Below, one piece after another: positions 61,470 to 64,000 of a stretch of 64,000 nucleotides of DNA (position 1 is the stretch's first letter; every line of letters starts with the position of its first letter). The stretch is from Lycorma delicatula (Eukaryota > Arthropoda > Insecta > Hemiptera > Fulgoridae), in the NCBI RefSeq assembly GCF_047948215.1, contig NC_134463.1, positions 56,178,201 through 56,242,200 of the forward strand, given 5' to 3'. The position numbers and the translations under genes are program-made. The notes beneath the pieces are model-generated. The model saw only the letters and a list, made by a program, of their open reading frames with translations, had not been told where the DNA came from and did not search any database.

Positions 61470-62510
61470 GATAAAGTGGCTAATTTCATATATCTCGGAG
61501 AATGGATCAGTTGGAATTCTTCAGACAAAAAAACCTTAGCAGTTAATAATATGGAATTAGCTTTCCAGCTAAACACATATAACATACAGTATTTATTATG
61601 GAACTCAAGATTTCGACACTATAAAATTGTGATAAACCGGAAGCACTCTACGCAGCAGAAACCCTAAAACAGCAAAAGTCTTCATGGCTTTGTGTGAACC
61701 ATTTGCCTTTAGTTGTTTTACTTTAGCAGAAATCAAAAATTTGTTTAGTACAGCAAAAGTCTACTGGAAAATGTAGAAAAAAGAAAGAAAAATTATAAGA
61801 AAGGTTTCAGGTCCTAAATTTCAAAATAATTAGGTAAAATTAATTCCAAATTACAAACTTTATATTAAAATTAAAAAAAAAAAACTGTCAGATAAGGAAT
61901 AGACGAATTGCTTTTTATTCCCATTTATTTAGAATGAATAACAGTAGATTAACTAAACAAATTTTTGATTTCTGCTAAAGTAAAACAACTAAAGGCAAAT
62001 GGTTCACACAAAACCATGAAGACGTTTTCTTTCTTTCTCCTGTTTAACCTCCGGTAATTATCGTTCAGATAATACTTCAGAGGATGAATAAGGATGATAT
62101 GTATGAGTGTAAATGAAGTGTACGTCTCAATTCGACCATTCCTGAGATGTGTGATTAATTGAAACCCAACCACCAAAGAACACCGGTATCCACGATCTAG
62201 TATTCAAATCCGTATAAGTCAGTAATCGTAGTAGTCAGTTTAGTAGGACTTGAACGCTGGAACACTCGACTTCCAAATCAGTTGATTAGGGAAGACGCGT
62301 TCACCATTTGACCAACCCGGCGGATTTAAAGACCATGAAGACCTAAAAGAACTGATGATAACTGAGGAAATTATAAGAAAAAAAGAAATTCTAAAGAGAA
62401 TATTAAAAGATTAAAAAAATTTCCAAGAAGGCCAAAACACAAGAATAACAAAGCCGAACTTTTTGAAAAACGAAGGAAAGAATGAAGAAGTAATGGGCAG
62501 ATAGAAAAAC
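61470..62510 (+). pseudogene. LINE reverse-transcriptase C-terminal remnant with nested insertions
   Basis: Plus-strand frames read NFIYLGEWISWNSSDKKT, MELAFQLNTYNIQYLLWNS, KPEALYAAETL (after a shift), RKIIRKVSGPKFQNN, QIRNRRIAFYSHLFRMNNS, RLTKQIFDFC and, across the SINE, KTTKGKWFTQNHEDLKEL and MITEE. These resemble the C-terminal part of an insect LINE reverse transcriptase (FKYLGEWI, MELAYQLTxxxYN, RHYxTVIKPExLYA). Stops, shifts, a SINE at 62024-62331 and a 72-base inverted insertion near 61680 break it. Confidence 0.75.
62024..62331 (-). mobile_element. SINE family 2 with 11-bp target-site duplication
   Basis: ACCATGAAGAC at 62013-62023 and 62332-62342. The interior is the reverse complement of the family 2 body and tRNA head (ends GACCAACCCGGCGG). 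It interrupts the LINE remnant in frame (…QNHED / LKEL). Confidence 0.92.
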
Positions 62511-63300
62511 AGAAAAAAGAAACAAATAAATAAATTATCTAACGTGTTCCAAGGTGAACTATTCGGAGGAAAAAAACAATATTTATAATTTATTTATGAT
62601 ATTTATTATCAGCAACATTTCTGTTTTAAAAATATTATAAGTTACATTAATTTAATGTAAAAAACATTTTTTTTGTTATGAAATTCAGAGTATGTGTGGG
62701 GTAAGAAGCATGCTAATTATGAAATGATTTTATTCTAGATTACGTTATTAACAAGAATTACGTGACATGCATTATTACACGATTCATTTCTGGTATTTCT
62801 TATAAAAATATTAACGAAAGATAAAATATCGGAAAATAACACAAAAGAACGTTTAACTGTTGTTATTCCAAGTAACTGTTAAAATATAAATTAACTGAAT
62901 TATGACGTCATCACGCTTGTTACTTACTAAAATAACTTCAATAAATAACATTTTAAATGTTAAAATTTTATACTTAATTTGATAAATATCTTTTTTAATG
63001 TTAAAGATGGGCGAGTGAACTGTTAATACATTTAACTTTATTCTGTGTGGTTATAATAATGTGACAATTAGTTATATAAGGTAACTGACATACTTTTTTA
63101 TAAAGTTAATCCTTTCTCATTATATTGTTATTTTTTAACATGCTACTATTTAATATCATTAATTAAAGTATTGTTTTTTTTTATTTCTACTTTCATAAAT
63201 AACAAAATAATATTGAGAGAAATATGTACTGAGTAAAAGAAAGACCATATCTGATTACTCAATTAAATGCTATTGTATTTGAATTAGGGTATATGTTTGA

Positions 63301-63576
63301 GACCAAACTCTAGGAGATGTTTCTACTTAACACACTGAAAAAAAAATGTCCAGTGAAGATAGATCCGAAAACGCATATTTTTCTATTAAAAAATGTTAGT
63401 TTACAATAAAGTACAAACTTTTATTGCGTTATCTCCAAGCGTTCTTGAAAAATATATTTTTTTTCTTAAAAAACACAGAATGGCGGACAGACAGAAAAAT
63501 ATGCGTTTTCGGACCTATGTTCACTGAACATTTTTTTCTTCAGTATGTTAAGCAGAATCACTTCTAGAGTTTGGTC
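63301..63576. mobile_element. foldback MITE with ~85-bp inverted arms
   Basis: Left arm 63301-63387 (GACCAAACTCTAG…CCGAAAACGCATATTTTTCT) pairs with right arm 63490-63576 (AGAAAAATATGCGTTTTCGG…CTAGAGTTTGGTC) with scattered mismatches. The ~100-base centre has no coding potential. Confidence 0.85.
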
Positions 63577-63672
63577 AGACCTTTAAAGGATACTCTGTAG
63601 AACAGTTGTATCGATTTAATATAACCAAAGATTTGTCTCAATCACACAAATGAAAATGAGTATACAAGAATT

Positions 63673-63935
63673 TAACCCACGGGATTGGTCTAATGGTGAA
63701 CTCGTCATAACAAATCAGCTGATTTCGAAGTCGAGAGTTCTAAGCTTCAAATTCTAGTAAAGGTAGTTCTGCTTTTATATGGATCTGAATACTAGATTGT
63801 GAATACCGGTGTTCTTTAGTGATTGGGTTTCAATTAACCACACTGGGAAGGCAACGGTAAACCACCCGTAAAATTTCCAGGAAAATTCCAATGGAATCGC
63901 AAAGGGTCGAACACGACTGAATAGCTAAATTTATT
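63673..63935 (+). mobile_element. SINE family 2 variant with an RTE/BovB-like tail
   Basis: Head CCCACGGGATTGGTCTAATG, then the family body to TTGGGTTTCAATTAACCACA. The usual tail is then replaced by GGGAAGGCAACGGTAAACCA, GGAATCGCAAAGGGTCGAAC and ACGACTGAATAGCTAA, followed by ATTT-type repeats. The CGCAAAGxGTCGxACACGACTGA stretch resembles the 3' end of RTE-clade (BovB-type) elements. Confidence 0.75.
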
Positions 63936-63975
63936 TTATTTATATATAAGAATTTAAAGAAAATAAAAATGTTAC

Positions 63976-64000
63976 CTAATCGATACTATTTTCCCCAAAT
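63976..64000 (-). CDS. possible exon end running off the window
   Basis: On the minus strand the last 25 bases end at a GTAACA donor (ATTAG|GTAAC). Only one frame is open (LGKIVSI) and its phase matches the candidate exon at 59189. Too short to judge. Confidence 0.18.

Overview
The window is a piece of an AT-rich animal nuclear genome, almost certainly an insect. It has spliced genes with long introns, a chitin-associated GH18 + CBM14 protein, an R1-clade non-LTR retrotransposon, mariner/IS630-type transposons, two families of tRNA-derived SINEs and many TA/CA microsatellites. The repeat mix would suit a hemipteran, but the order cannot be fixed from the sequence alone.

Layout. 1-300 holds a splice donor at base 2 and a possible terminal exon of an unknown plus-strand gene. 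1624-3433 carries the last two exons of a plus-strand membrane RING-H2 E3 ligase resembling the TRC8/RNF139/RNF145 family. 5576-8495 is a decayed DNA transposon with imperfect inverted repeats over 400 bp long; it contains a broken IS630/mariner-like transposase and a second, nested, broken mariner. 8496-13581 is AT-rich and shows no convincing gene.

The main gene runs on the minus strand from 42135 down to 13582. Ten exons join in frame across nine junctions and encode 2810 visible residues. In order these are the C-terminal half of a GH18 (chitinase-like) domain, two CBM14 (peritrophin-A) domains, a Gly/Ser/Tyr repeat region, a very long Pro-rich mucin-like region and a C-terminal CBM14. 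The last three are in a single 6.9 kb exon. The GH18 half lacks the usual substrate-binding motifs and has a long charged insertion behind an RLKR site, so it looks like a chitin-binding structural matrix protein, not an active chitinase. The N-terminal exons are not identified; two weak candidates lie at 59110-59189 and 63976-64000.

42136-64000 is repeat-dominated. An almost full-length R1-clade LINE (about 45550-50400, plus strand, much more GC-rich than its surroundings) has an intact ORF1 but an ORF2 killed by one nonsense codon and a frameshift. Beyond it lie SINEs with clear target-site duplications, a repeated ~620 bp element interrupted by a SINE in one copy, a LINE remnant with a SINE and an inverted templated insertion, and a foldback MITE. 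The elements give a nested insertion history. I found no prokaryote-like operon, CRISPR array, bona fide tRNA/rRNA gene or wholly new multi-gene system.
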